From contig CACOHP010000003.1 of assembly GCA_902627045.1 (NCBI GenBank), positions 1 through 64,000 of the forward strand: DNA of 64,000 nucleotides, read 5' to 3'. This DNA comes from an uncultured Pelagibacteraceae bacterium (GTDB taxonomy: Bacteria; Pseudomonadota; Alphaproteobacteria; Pelagibacterales; Pelagibacteraceae). Each line of letters begins with the position of its first letter. Within the stretch, counting starts at the first letter, position 1. A program made the translations under genes and the position numbers. This document shows, piece after piece, positions 1 to 7,171 of the stretch. The notes below the pieces were generated by a model. That model was given only the letters and a program-made list of their open reading frames with translations, made no database searches and had not been told where the DNA came from.

Positions 1-257
1 TAAATAACCTTAAAATTTTTCCTGTAAATGTTGGACAAGATAATATTAAAAAAGCTAAAAAATTTTTTAATGATATGAATATTAAAAATTTAGATTTATA
101 TTTTGATGAAAATATAAATCTAACCAAAAAGTTTGCTTTAAGAGGAATTCCGACTTCAATATTAATAAATAAAAATGGAAAAGAATTTGCTAGGATTATT
201 GGTTCAATAGATTTTAATGAAGAAAATTTTATTGAGTGGCTAAAACTTTATAATTAA
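1..257 (+). CDS. Thioredoxin-like (TlpA/ResA-type) protein, C-terminal part
   Basis: The frame is open from the left edge, so the gene begins before the window and only about 84 C-terminal residues are seen. They contain GIPTSILINKNGKE, the cis-proline strand of thioredoxin folds, followed by a glycine and an acidic-aromatic helix ending in EWL, as in TlpA/ResA thiol-disulfide oxidoreductases. The CxxC active site would lie upstream and cannot be checked. Such proteins reduce periplasmic or membrane-facing disulfides, for example in cytochrome c maturation. The end overlaps the convergent HIG1 gene by 4 nt. The first internal ATG (75) is not a credible start, because the homology-like sequence continues upstream of it. 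Confidence 0.75.
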   Translation, partial: NNLKIFPVNVGQDNIKKAKKFFNDMNIKNLDLYFDENINLTKKFALRGIPTSILINKNGKEFARIIGSIDFNEENFIEWLKLYN

Positions 258-457
258 TTTTTAAAAAAATATGCAAAGCCTACTAAAACGATAATAGCTA
301 TAAATTGTAATATCACTCTTAGCTGCATTAATTTATTTGAATATTTTTTACTAGTCTCTCCTCCTTTAAATAAAGTTCCAATTCCAAGTATAAGAACTAT
401 TCCTACGACGATTAATAGCGCTATTGATAATACTTTTAAAATTATTCCAGAAATCAT
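254..457 (-). CDS. HIG1-domain twin-transmembrane protein
   Basis: A 67-residue protein with two hydrophobic helices (about residues 3-28 and 46-65) joined by a polar loop holding KKYSNKLMQLRV. This layout, with the R-V-x-L-Q entry to the second helix, is that of the hypoxia-induced HIG1_N family found as short twin-TM proteins in Alphaproteobacteria. Eukaryotic relatives are factors of respiratory complexes; the bacterial role is not settled. It is probably an inner-membrane protein. It converges on the thioredoxin-like gene and has no operon partner in the window. Confidence 0.75.
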   Translation of the reverse strand: MISGIILKVLSIALLIVVGIVLILGIGTLFKGGETSKKYSNKLMQLRVILQFIAIIVLVGFAYFFKN

Positions 458-506
458 TTAGTTATTGTAGGGTGTTTTCAAAATAAAAAAACATTAATTA
501 TAAACT

Positions 507-1166
507 ATGACATTTTGTCTTGATTCAATAATATTAAAACCTGAGAATGGTCTAAAGATTGAAAATGCGATAATTCTACTTCATGGATACGGTGGCGATG
601 GTCAAGATATTAGCATGTTATCTTTAGGTTGGAGACGTCATTTGCCCAATACAATTTTTATTTGTCCGAATGGACATGAAAAATGTGCAATAAATCCTTC
701 AGGTTATCAGTGGTTTGATTTGTCAAAGGATGATCCAGATTATATTTTGCATGAATCTAAAAGAGCAGAAACTAAATTAAATAAATTCATAAATGAAATA
801 AAAAATGAGTTTAACCTACAGAATAATAAAATATGTTTATCTGGGTTTAGCCAAGGTTGCATGATGTCATTAAATTTAGGCTTAATTTCTGATCAAAGAT
901 ATAACTGTGTAGTTGGTTTCTCTGGAAAAATAATCAATCAAGAATACTTAGTTAAAAGAAAAAATGTAGATGCAGATGTTTTGTTGATTCATGGTGACGC
1001 AGATGAAATAGTTTCACCTAACTTTTTGCTTGAAGCTAAGGATTTTCTTATTAGGAATAGAATTAATGTTGAAACACGACTTATAAAAAATTGTGGACAT
1101 CATATCCCAGTAGAAGCTTCAAGCATAGGATTAAATTATATTTTAGAAAAATTTAATAATCCCTAA
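507..1166 (+). CDS. Phospholipase/carboxylesterase family alpha/beta hydrolase
   Basis: A 219-residue serine hydrolase of the Abhydrolase_2 (carboxylesterase/thioesterase) family. The oxyanion region LLHGYGGDGQD lies near residue 25, the nucleophile elbow GFSQG near residue 114, an acidic residue in HGDADEIV near residue 165, and the catalytic histidine in CGHHIP near residue 198, so the triad is complete. The length matches the 210-230 residues usual for the family. Substrates are normally short acyl esters or lysophospholipids; the exact one cannot be told. No signal peptide is seen, so it is likely cytoplasmic. It has the same orientation as the HNH gene 38 nt downstream. Confidence 0.85.
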   Translation: MTFCLDSIILKPENGLKIENAIILLHGYGGDGQDISMLSLGWRRHLPNTIFICPNGHEKCAINPSGYQWFDLSKDDPDYILHESKRAETKLNKFINEIKNEFNLQNNKICLSGFSQGCMMSLNLGLISDQRYNCVVGFSGKIINQEYLVKRKNVDADVLLIHGDADEIVSPNFLLEAKDFLIRNRINVETRLIKNCGHHIPVEASSIGLNYILEKFNNP

Positions 1167-1204
1167 TTATTGAAATAACTTTTTAATTAAGTTATTATTA
1201 TTTG

Positions 1205-1774
1205 ATGAATAATTTTGTCGAACAAAATGTTTCTTTAGAAAAATGTCCTGCTTTAGTTCTAAATGCAGATTATAGACCGCTAAGCTATTATCCTTTATCG
1301 CTGTGGTCTTGGCAAGATACTGTCAAATCAGTTTTCTTAGACAGAGTTATTATAGTAAGTAGTTATGATAGAATAATAAGGAGTCCATCTTTTAATATGC
1401 AGCTTCCGAGTGTTATTGCATTAAAAAATTATATTGTGCCCCAAAACAAACCAAGTTTTACAAGATTTAACGTTTTTTTAAGAGATAAATTTTCTTGTCA
1501 ATATTGTGGGAGCGGTGAAGAGCTAACCTTTGATCATTTGTTGCCAAGGTCTAAAGGCGGAGAAACAAATTGGGATAATGTTGTAACAGCCTGCTCTGAA
1601 TGTAATGTTAAAAAAGGTGGTAAACTTTTAAAAACATCAGGTATGAAATTAAGTCAGCATCCTTATCAACCCTCAACAGAGGATCTACATCGTAATGGAA
1701 AAAACTTTCCTCCGAATTATCTTCATAAAAGCTGGATGGATTATCTGTACTGGGATGTTGAGCTTGAGGCTTAA
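1205..1774 (+). CDS. HNH endonuclease domain protein
   Basis: A 189-residue protein with a C-terminal HNH domain: CQYCG (first zinc pair), the catalytic-type DHLLPRSKGG, an Asn in W-D-N-V, then ACSECN (second pair). The N-terminal 85 residues (P-A-L-V-L-N-A-D-Y-R-P-L) match the stand-alone HNH family widespread in Alphaproteobacteria, whose cellular role is not established. A TTG one codon upstream is in frame, but the ATG at 1205 is the better start. Nothing nearby suggests a restriction system, toxin or mobile element, so I read it as a housekeeping DNA-processing protein rather than a defence gene. Confidence 0.85.
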   Translation: MNNFVEQNVSLEKCPALVLNADYRPLSYYPLSLWSWQDTVKSVFLDRVIIVSSYDRIIRSPSFNMQLPSVIALKNYIVPQNKPSFTRFNVFLRDKFSCQYCGSGEELTFDHLLPRSKGGETNWDNVVTACSECNVKKGGKLLKTSGMKLSQHPYQPSTEDLHRNGKNFPPNYLHKSWMDYLYWDVELEA

Positions 1775-1777
1775 CGT

Positions 1778-2308
1778 TTAAACTTTTTCCGAAATTCGAA
1801 TTGCTATTTTGGACCCAGTTTTAATTATTTTATCCATAATTGAGTAAAATCCTTTTTTTGAAGCACCTTGTTCATAAGCAATATCTTTATGATCAAGTTC
1901 ATCTTGTCTAAATTTAGTTATCTTTTTTTTTAATTCTTTTTCTTCCGGACCTAATTGATTAATTTGATTTAAATAATGTTTATCAATTACCTCTTCAACC
2001 GACGCAGTACATAACATCGCTGCTTTTTTTCCTAACAACGTTGAACCAAATCCTAAACCTACTCCCAATAAATCCCACAGGGGTAAAAATTTTGTAGGTC
2101 TAATATTTCTTTTTTTTATTTCATTTTCGAAAAATTGACAATGCTCTATCTCATGCTCTTTCATATCTTCGATTGTCTTCCTTAGACTCTCATTCTTGAC
2201 AATAGTATTTAGAGCCAACAACTGGCCTTCATAAATTTTGACTGCTCCTCTTTCACCAGCATGATCAACTCTTATAAATTCCTCAACTTTGTTACTTGTT
2301 TTTTTCAT
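1778..2308 (-). CDS. coq7: 3-demethoxyubiquinol 3-hydroxylase (Coq7)
   Basis: A 176-residue di-iron carboxylate protein of the Coq7 family, which hydroxylates the quinone ring late in ubiquinone synthesis. The opening IRVDHAGERGAVKIYEGQ supplies the first Glu ligand, EHEIEHCQFFE gives the ExxH pair, EEVIDKHY the second helix-pair ligands and DELDHKD the final ExxH. All expected iron ligands are present. It is membrane-associated and respiratory. Its start overlaps the dsbB end by 17 nt on the minus strand, so coq7 is the last gene of a yqaA-dsbB-coq7 run. A respiratory quinone enzyme beside DsbB makes sense because DsbB passes electrons to ubiquinone. Confidence 0.93.
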   Translation of the reverse strand: MKKTSNKVEEFIRVDHAGERGAVKIYEGQLLALNTIVKNESLRKTIEDMKEHEIEHCQFFENEIKKRNIRPTKFLPLWDLLGVGLGFGSTLLGKKAAMLCTASVEEVIDKHYLNQINQLGPEEKELKKKITKFRQDELDHKDIAYEQGASKKGFYSIMDKIIKTGSKIAIRISEKV

Positions 2309-2777
2309 ATTTAATTAAAATTTTTATAAGGGTTATAATAAATATTAAGCTTAATACAACATTAATACTTGTAAGAGAAAATCCAAAAATCCTAAATGTC
2401 ACATCCTTACAGCTTATAGTTTTTTTGCTTAACTCTTTAAGCAAATCTTCTTTAGTTATATTTTCTGTGAAATTTCTGGCGTTACATACGGTTGATTCTT
2501 CAAAAAAACCTTGCTCAATTCCATAATGATAAATAGAAATTGAAAACGAAAAGATAAAAGTAAGAATCAATAACATTGTTAAAAATTTTTGATTTTTATT
2601 TACAATAAAAATTGTAAAAATTAAAATTATACTTATCCAATAAGGAATTCTCTCTATAACGCACAAATTACATGGTTGATGACCTAAAATATGTTCTACA
2701 AAATATGCAAAAATTAATGCGGTAAAGCTAATAATTAAAATAATTTTAAGATAAAATTCGTTTTTTAAATCAGACAT
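2292..2777 (-). CDS. dsbB: Disulfide bond formation protein DsbB
   Basis: A 161-residue four-helix membrane protein. The quinone-proximal CxxC appears as CNLC in GHQPCNLCVIERIPYW, and the second periplasmic loop carries two more cysteines (STVCNA and TISCKD), the set DsbB uses to reoxidise DsbA and pass electrons to ubiquinone. Hydrophobic segments lie near residues 9-27, 45-62, 67-85 and 135-153. It overlaps yqaA by 8 nt upstream and coq7 by 17 nt downstream, which suggests translational coupling. No dsbA is seen in the window. Confidence 0.9.
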   Translation of the reverse strand: MSDLKNEFYLKIILIISFTALIFAYFVEHILGHQPCNLCVIERIPYWISIILIFTIFIVNKNQKFLTMLLILTFIFSFSISIYHYGIEQGFFEESTVCNARNFTENITKEDLLKELSKKTISCKDVTFRIFGFSLTSINVVLSLIFIITLIKILIKYEKNK

Positions 2778-3375
2778 AAAATTTTATAATTAGATAAATT
2801 AATAGGCCAATTGTAAAAATTAATAATCCAATTATTGTGAACCATTTTGACCCGTGCTTTTCCATGAATTCAGTAAATAAATTCCCAAATTTAAAAGATA
2901 AGTATGACACAATAAAGAATCTCAACCCTCTTGAAATCAAACTAATTAAGATGAATATAAAAAAATTAAAACTTATTAGGCCACTTGCAATGGTAAAAAC
3001 TTTATAAGGGACAGGTGTAAACCCTGCTAAGAAAAGTATGCCTAACCAGGCATAAAAGCCATCACTATCAATTAAATTTTCCTTTATATCAGATAATTTA
3101 TTTTCATATCCATAGAAACTCATAATTTGTGATCCAAAATCGAAAAAGAAGGCTCCAATTAAATAACCTAACATACCACCCATAACAGAAAAAATCGTTG
3201 TTATAAGAAAGATTTTGATAAAATCGTTCTTTTTTGAGATCACCATTGGTATAACCATAACGTCAGGAGGAATTGGAAAAAAAGAACTTTCAACAAAAGA
3301 TACAATTGCTAAGTAATATTTTGAACTTTTGTGTGCTGCTAAATCTAAACACTTTTTATAAAGATTATTAAACAT
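2770..3375 (-). CDS. YqaA/DedA-type VTT-domain membrane protein
   Basis: A 201-residue polytopic membrane protein of the SNARE-associated (VTT/DedA superfamily) group, closest in look to YqaA. The N-terminal re-entrant segment SFVESSFFPIPPDVMVIP carries the conserved E-S and P-x-P-P-D signature, and the glycine-rich GGMLGYLIGAFF plus FTPVPYKVFTIASG form the second half. DedA-superfamily proteins are linked to lipid-carrier (undecaprenyl phosphate) or phospholipid translocation, but YqaA itself lacks a firm role. First gene of the yqaA-dsbB-coq7 run. A second, distinct VTT protein lies at 55695-56417. Confidence 0.82.
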   Translation of the reverse strand: MFNNLYKKCLDLAAHKSSKYYLAIVSFVESSFFPIPPDVMVIPMVISKKNDFIKIFLITTIFSVMGGMLGYLIGAFFFDFGSQIMSFYGYENKLSDIKENLIDSDGFYAWLGILFLAGFTPVPYKVFTIASGLISFNFFIFILISLISRGLRFFIVSYLSFKFGNLFTEFMEKHGSKWFTIIGLLIFTIGLLIYLIIKFYV

Positions 3376-3434
3376 TTTTTGGTTTTAATATAATTTTAGT
3401 TCTTATACTATTTAATAAATTATTAAACAATTAT

Positions 3435-3519
3435 GGGCGAATGGCGGAACTGGTAGACGCGCACGACTCAAAATCGTGTTTCGCAAGAAGTGAGAGTTCG
3501 ATTCTCTCTTCGCCCACCA
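3435..3519 (+). tRNA. tRNA-Leu (CAA)
   Basis: The acceptor arms GGGCGAA and TTCGCCC pair fully, and the ACCA end is encoded. The anticodon stem CACGA/TCGTG encloses loop CTCAAAA, giving anticodon CAA, and the long variable arm expected of a class II leucine tRNA is present. It reads UUG codons. The next gene starts only 4 nt after the CCA, so the tRNA and the acyl-CoA ligase mRNA very likely share a transcript. Confidence 0.95.
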
Positions 3520-3523
3520 TGTT

Positions 3524-5269
3524 ATGGAACTAAAACACATAAATAGCTTAGTAGAACTTTTTTTTAGAAAATCAGAGGAAAATATTCCAAAAAAGTACAG
3601 TTTAAACGAGCCAGCGTTTTTAACAAATCTTAAACCTAAAGATCATGAATTAGCTGAATTAAGAGAGCCAACTTCGTATTCTTGGAGATTAATAGACGGG
3701 TATATAAGAATATTATCTAATTATCTTAAAAAAAAAATTTCTAAAGGTGATAGATGTATATTACTTTCAGAAAATAGACCAGAATGGTTAGTTTCTGATT
3801 TATCAATTATGAATGCGGGTGGAGTAACTGTGCCTTTATTTACTACTTACTCTGATAAAGATTATGAATATATAATTAAAGACTGTTCGCCAAAAGTTTG
3901 TATTGTTTCTAATCAAGAACAATTTGATAAGATCAAAAAATATATTACTAAAGATATAACACTTATATCAATTGATGGAATTAATGAAGAGGCAGATCTT
4001 TTTCATAATATCTTTACTAATTATCAAAATAATTTGATCGATGAAAACTTTAAAATTCTACATTCGGCTAATTCTGATTTAAAACGAAATGATCTTGCAT
4101 GTATTATCTATACGTCTGGAACTACTGGAAACCCAAAAGGAGTAATGTTGAGTCATGGCGGAATTTTGTCAAATTGTGAGGGTGCATTGGATATTTTATT
4201 ACCCTTATTCAAAAATAAAAAACCAGTTTTTCTAACTTGGTTACCATTATCCCATTCATACGAACATGCAGTTCAATTTGTTCAAATTTCACTTGGAGCA
4301 AAAGTTTATTATGCTGAAAGTCTGGAAAGATTATTATTCAATATGTCAGTCGTAAGACCTACAATAATGACAGCAGTCCCTAGATTTTATCAAAATTTGT
4401 ATAGTAAAATTTCTATGAATTTTTCAAAACAAAAGGGTCTTAAGAAAAAGTTGATTTTATCCACTATCTCACTTGGAGTTAAAAAACTGAATAAAGTGGG
4501 ACTTAGTTTGAGGGAAAATTTTATTAACTTTTTTTGTGAAATATTGGTAAGAAGAAAAATTAAAAATCAATTTGGGGGTAAATTAAAGGCTTTTGTTTCT
4601 GGAGGGGGTGCATTAGATCAAAAAATAGGTGAATTTTTGAATTCCATAGGATTGCCGACCTTACAAGGGTATGGACTAACTGAAGCTTCACCTGTTGTAA
4701 GTTGTAATGTCCCAGGAAAAATCAAGATTGAAACTGTGGGGCCACCTTTCAAAACAAACCAAGTAAGAATTGCTGAAGATGGAGAAATTTTAGTTAAAGG
4801 AGAAAACGTCATGCTTGGTTACTGGAATATGAAAAAGGAAACTGATGAAGTTATAAAAGATGGATGGTTACATACAGGAGATATAGGCGAAATCACTAAA
4901 GAAGGAAATTTAAAAATAACAGATAGAAAAAAAGAAATAATCGTAAATCTTGGTGGAGACAATATATCGCCTTCTAAAATTGAAAATTTATTATGTTTAA
5001 ATGAAAAAATAAAACAAAGTTTCGTTTATGGAGATAAAAAAACATATTTGGTTGCATTAATTGTTAGTGAAAGTGATAAAAATAAGAAAGAAATAGAAAT
5101 TTATTTAGAAAATTTGAATAAAACTTTATCATTAGTTGAAAAAGTTAAAAAATTTAAAATAATAAAAGAGGAATTTACAATTGAAAATGGAATGTTAACA
5201 CCTACTTTAAAATTAAAAAGAAAAATAATTTTAAAAAAATATAAAGAAGATTTAGAAAAACTTTATTAG
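3524..5269 (+). CDS. AMP-forming long-chain acyl-CoA synthetase
   Basis: A 581-residue ANL-superfamily adenylating enzyme. The P-loop-like core YTSGTTGNPKGVMLSH lies near residues 197-212, the A5 motif GYGLTEASP near 385, HTGDIGE near 445 and the hinge ITDRKKEIIV near 465. Length and the C-terminal region fit FadD/FACL-type long-chain fatty acyl-CoA ligases, which make acyl-AMP and then acyl-CoA from fatty acid, ATP and CoA. Chain-length preference cannot be read. The ATG lies 4 nt past the CCA of tRNA-Leu with no Shine-Dalgarno, so its mRNA probably comes from processing of a joint tRNA transcript. Confidence 0.9.
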   Translation: MELKHINSLVELFFRKSEENIPKKYSLNEPAFLTNLKPKDHELAELREPTSYSWRLIDGYIRILSNYLKKKISKGDRCILLSENRPEWLVSDLSIMNAGGVTVPLFTTYSDKDYEYIIKDCSPKVCIVSNQEQFDKIKKYITKDITLISIDGINEEADLFHNIFTNYQNNLIDENFKILHSANSDLKRNDLACIIYTSGTTGNPKGVMLSHGGILSNCEGALDILLPLFKNKKPVFLTWLPLSHSYEHAVQFVQISLGAKVYYAESLERLLFNMSVVRPTIMTAVPRFYQNLYSKISMNFSKQKGLKKKLILSTISLGVKKLNKVGLSLRENFINFFCEILVRRKIKNQFGGKLKAFVSGGGALDQKIGEFLNSIGLPTLQGYGLTEASPVVSCNVPGKIKIETVGPPFKTNQVRIAEDGEILVKGENVMLGYWNMKKETDEVIKDGWLHTGDIGEITKEGNLKITDRKKEIIVNLGGDNISPSKIENLLCLNEKIKQSFVYGDKKTYLVALIVSESDKNKKEIEIYLENLNKTLSLVEKVKKFKIIKEEFTIENGMLTPTLKLKRKIILKKYKEDLEKLY

Positions 5270-5386
5270 ATTAGGTAAAATATTTGATTATAAAGCGCAT
5301 AAACATTAACTTTTTTATACACTAAAATTTTAAATTTTTTTTTAATTAAATTGTTTTTTTAAAAAATTTTAACTTTAATTAAAGAA

Positions 5387-5416
5387 TTGACATAACGTTC
5401 ATAAAAAAATAAAAAT
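5387..5416 (+). promoter_or_regulatory. Probable promoter of the 25-residue basic gene
   Basis: A perfect -35 box TTGACA (5387-5392) is followed after 17 nt by an A-rich -10 candidate TAAAAA(T) at 5410. The start point would be near 5422, just ahead of the leader palindrome. The -35 match stands out in this AT-rich spacer; the -10 is weak. Evidence is by eye only. Confidence 0.55.
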
Positions 5417-5424
5417 AAGTAATT

Positions 5425-5444
5425 ACGAATCAATTTTGATTCGT
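5425..5444 (+). repeat. Perfect 9+9 palindrome in the leader of the basic microprotein gene
   Basis: ACGAATCAA, two bases (TT), then its exact reverse complement TTGATTCGT. It starts close to the predicted transcription start and ends 22 nt before the ATG. It may be a 5' stem protecting the mRNA, as in short abundant messages, or a dimeric-repressor operator. The sequence alone cannot choose, though the 2-nt loop disfavours the full 9-bp hairpin and would leave about 8 bp in RNA. Confidence 0.65.
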
Positions 5445-5466
5445 TTAACTAAAAAGGGAGCTAAAG

Positions 5467-5544
5467 ATGGCTAAAAGAAGAAAAAAAGCAAAGAAGGCTA
5501 AGAAAAAAGCTAAGAAAAAAGCTAAAAAAAGAAGAAGAAGATAA
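5467..5544 (+). CDS. 25-residue Lys/Arg/Ala microprotein (polybasic, histone-tail-like)
   Basis: An ATG-to-TAA frame of 25 codons with a textbook Shine-Dalgarno (GGGAG at 5456-5460, 6 nt before ATG). The product has 13 Lys, 6 Arg and 5 Ala after the Met, with no acidic, aromatic or other residues, opening MAKRRKKAKKAKKK and ending in four Arg. It has its own TTGACA promoter, a palindromic leader and a strong terminator, so it is a complete single-gene unit. Such composition resembles histone H1/HC1-type tails and should bind nucleic acid by charge. I recognise no named family. Nucleoid compaction, RNA binding or a ribosome-associated role are inferences. Its neighbour, CarD, has a similar Lys-rich tail. 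Gene-hood is well supported, function is not. Confidence 0.75.
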   Translation: MAKRRKKAKKAKKKAKKKAKKRRRR

Positions 5545-5563
5545 TAACTTAGTATTCTTTATT

Positions 5564-5603
5564 AAAAACGCTTCTCATAACGTAATGTGTGAGAGGCGTT
5601 TTT
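5564..5603 (+). terminator. Strong intrinsic terminator between the basic gene and carD
   Basis: Left arm AAACGCTTCTCA (5566-5577) pairs with TGAGAGGCGTTT (5590-5601) with one G-U, followed on the plus strand by a T run that reaches into the carD stop codon. The five A before the left arm give a shorter T run on the minus strand, so it can serve both convergent units. Confidence 0.9.
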
Positions 5604-5605
5604 TT

Positions 5606-6475
5606 TTACTCTTCGATGGGTTCATCATTATCATTTTCTGTGATTGGCTCTTCATCTTGTATAGTAGATGTTGAACTTTTAAGTGGTGTGATCTCTTGTT
5701 TATTTTGACCTTCAACGTTTCTTTTTAGGGCTTTATCTAATTTTTTTTGGGTGTCCTCTAAAGAAATATTTAATATTATTTTGAATTCAGATAAAATTCT
5801 TTCATAAGCTTTTTCAAAAAGTTGTCTTTCACTATATGATTGATCAACCATTAAATCATCTCCTTTATTTAAATCTCTTACTACTTCGGCCAATTCATAA
5901 ATTTTACCTGAGGAAATTTTAGCCTCATATTCTTGTGCTCTTCTACTCCACATCGATCTTTTAATTTTTGGTTTACTTTTTAAAATTGAAATACATTTAT
6001 TAACTTGATTTATAGTAGCTAATGGACGAAGATGAGATTGTTTGTTGACTGGAACCATACCATTGGCTTTGTCTTTTTCAAATTTTATAACATATGTTTC
6101 AACATCTATTCCACCAATGCTGATTTTTTTAAATTCAGAAATTTGTCCAACACCATGTTTTGGGTAAACTACATAATCTTTTATTTTATATTCTCTTTTT
6201 TCAGTCGCTTGTTTGTTTACCTTTTTTATCTCAGGTTTTATTTCAGTCCCTTTAGAAATTCTTAAATTTTCCGGTTTTAACTCTACGTTTTTTTGATTAC
6301 TTTTGGTTAGTTTTTTTTGAATATTTTTTTTTGATTTTAGTTTTACTGATTTTTTATTTTTTTTGATTGGTTTTCTTTTGACTTTAGCAACTTTTGTTTT
6401 AGTCACTTTTTTTGGTTTTTTGGATTTATTTTTAAATGTTCTCTTTAAAATATTTTTCAAACTTATCTTGCTCAT
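5606..6475 (-). CDS. carD: CarD-family transcription regulator with Lys-rich N-terminal extension
   Basis: From the ATG at 6475 the protein has 289 residues. The CarD/CdnL/TRCF RNA-polymerase-interacting domain begins near residue 97 ([12 protein letters not shown]) and is followed by the helical C-terminal domain with the Trp-containing [12 protein letters not shown] stretch, ending in an acidic tail. CarD-type proteins bind the RNAP beta subunit and stabilise open promoters. Residues 1-95 are an unusual basic extension, about 25 Lys in the first 60. A longer frame starts at 6517, but it only adds 14 residues inside fdxA and the MSKIS start looks better. Last gene of the helicase-terB-fdxA-carD run, overlapping fdxA by 44 nt. 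Confidence 0.88.
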   Translation of the reverse strand: MSKISLKNILKRTFKNKSKKPKKVTKTKVAKVKRKPIKKNKKSVKLKSKKNIQKKLTKSNQKNVELKPENLRISKGTEIKPEIKKVNKQATEKREYKIKDYVVYPKHGVGQISEFKKISIGGIDVETYVIKFEKDKANGMVPVNKQSHLRPLATINQVNKCISILKSKPKIKRSMWSRRAQEYEAKISSGKIYELAEVVRDLNKGDDLMVDQSYSERQLFEKAYERILSEFKIILNISLEDTQKKLDKALKRNVEGQNKQEITPLKSSTSTIQDEEPITENDNDEPIEE

Positions 6476-6758
6476 CTTTATAATTTTCGTGATCCAAAGG
6501 TGGATCTTTTTTTTCACTTATATTTGGCCAGATTTCAGAATATTTTGTGTTGATCTCTAACCACTTATCGCTACCCGGCTCTGTATCAGCTTGGATTGCA
6601 TTAACAGGACACTCAGGTTCACAAACGCCACAATCTATACACTCATCGGGTTTAATTACAAGCATATTTTTACCTTCATAAAAGCAATCAACTGGGCAAA
6701 CATCAACGCAATCGGTTAGTTTACATTTGATGCATTTATCATTAACCAAGTATGTCAT
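6432..6758 (-). CDS. fdxA: Ferredoxin FdxA (two-cluster, 7Fe type)
   Basis: A 108-residue ferredoxin. The first cluster set is [18 protein letters not shown], where the spacing is the altered one of 7Fe ferredoxins (3Fe-4S plus 4Fe-4S), and the second is [16 protein letters not shown]. The C-terminal extension ([20 protein letters not shown]) matches the FdxA family of Alphaproteobacteria. It carries low-potential electrons in the cytoplasm; the partner is unknown. It shares a 1-nt TAATG junction with terB upstream and runs into carD. The fdxA-carD adjacency is common in Alphaproteobacteria. Confidence 0.93.
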   Translation of the reverse strand: MTYLVNDKCIKCKLTDCVDVCPVDCFYEGKNMLVIKPDECIDCGVCEPECPVNAIQADTEPGSDKWLEINTKYSEIWPNISEKKDPPLDHENYKDEQDKFEKYFKENI

Positions 6759-7171
6759 TATAAATTCTCATTTTTTATCTTTTCCTTAACATCTCCCATT
6801 ATTTTATTGTCAACGTAAAGCAATCCTCCAAGCCTTCTCATTAAACTTGTTTCATAAATATCAGCCTCTTTGTTTGAGTAAATAATTCTCCATAATGCTT
6901 CAATAATTTGAATTTTGTTTTTCTCGTTCATATTTTTAACTTTTTTTGTAAAGCTAAGAATTTGATTCGAATTATCTTCAACTTTTTTTGCTTCTTTAAA
7001 TAATTCATCTAAATCTTCATTTTTTACTCCAATTTCAAGCATAGTTTGTTTAATAATTTTTTCTTCCTTTTCAGAGAAGTGTTCATCGATTCTTGCAGCA
7101 TGAATTAAAAGAGCGCATATTTCAATTGAATTTGTATCAATATTTCCTTTTTCTTTTTTTTTAAAAAACAT
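6758..7171 (-). CDS. TerB-like helical protein
   Basis: A 137-residue all-helical protein with the TerB-type pattern: a hydrophobic first helix [19 protein letters not shown] with the acidic D-E-x-x-S-x-x-E turn, then a second similar repeat [22 protein letters not shown]. TerB-like domains occur in tellurite-response proteins and at the N-terminus of DjlA; stand-alone copies in Alphaproteobacteria have no firm function. It stops 1 nt before the helicase gene's stop-side junction in the same minus-strand run and couples to fdxA by TAATG. There is no other tellurite gene nearby, so a resistance role is not supported. Confidence 0.8.
   Translation of the reverse strand: MFFKKKEKGNIDTNSIEICALLIHAARIDEHFSEKEEKIIKQTMLEIGVKNEDLDELFKEAKKVEDNSNQILSFTKKVKNMNEKNKIQIIEALWRIIYSNKEADIYETSLMRRLGGLLYVDNKIMGDVKEKIKNENL

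Noticed and set aside
1205..1774. HNH protein as restriction, toxin or homing endonuclease
   Set aside because: No methylase, immunity gene, intron or mobile context; the N-terminal half matches a widespread stand-alone family.
6476..6517. Longer carD start at 6517
   Set aside because: It adds 14 residues wholly inside fdxA; the ATG at 6475 gives a more natural N-terminus.
6758..7171. Tellurite resistance system
   Set aside because: A lone TerB-like domain within a housekeeping operon; no TerC, TerD or related genes nearby.
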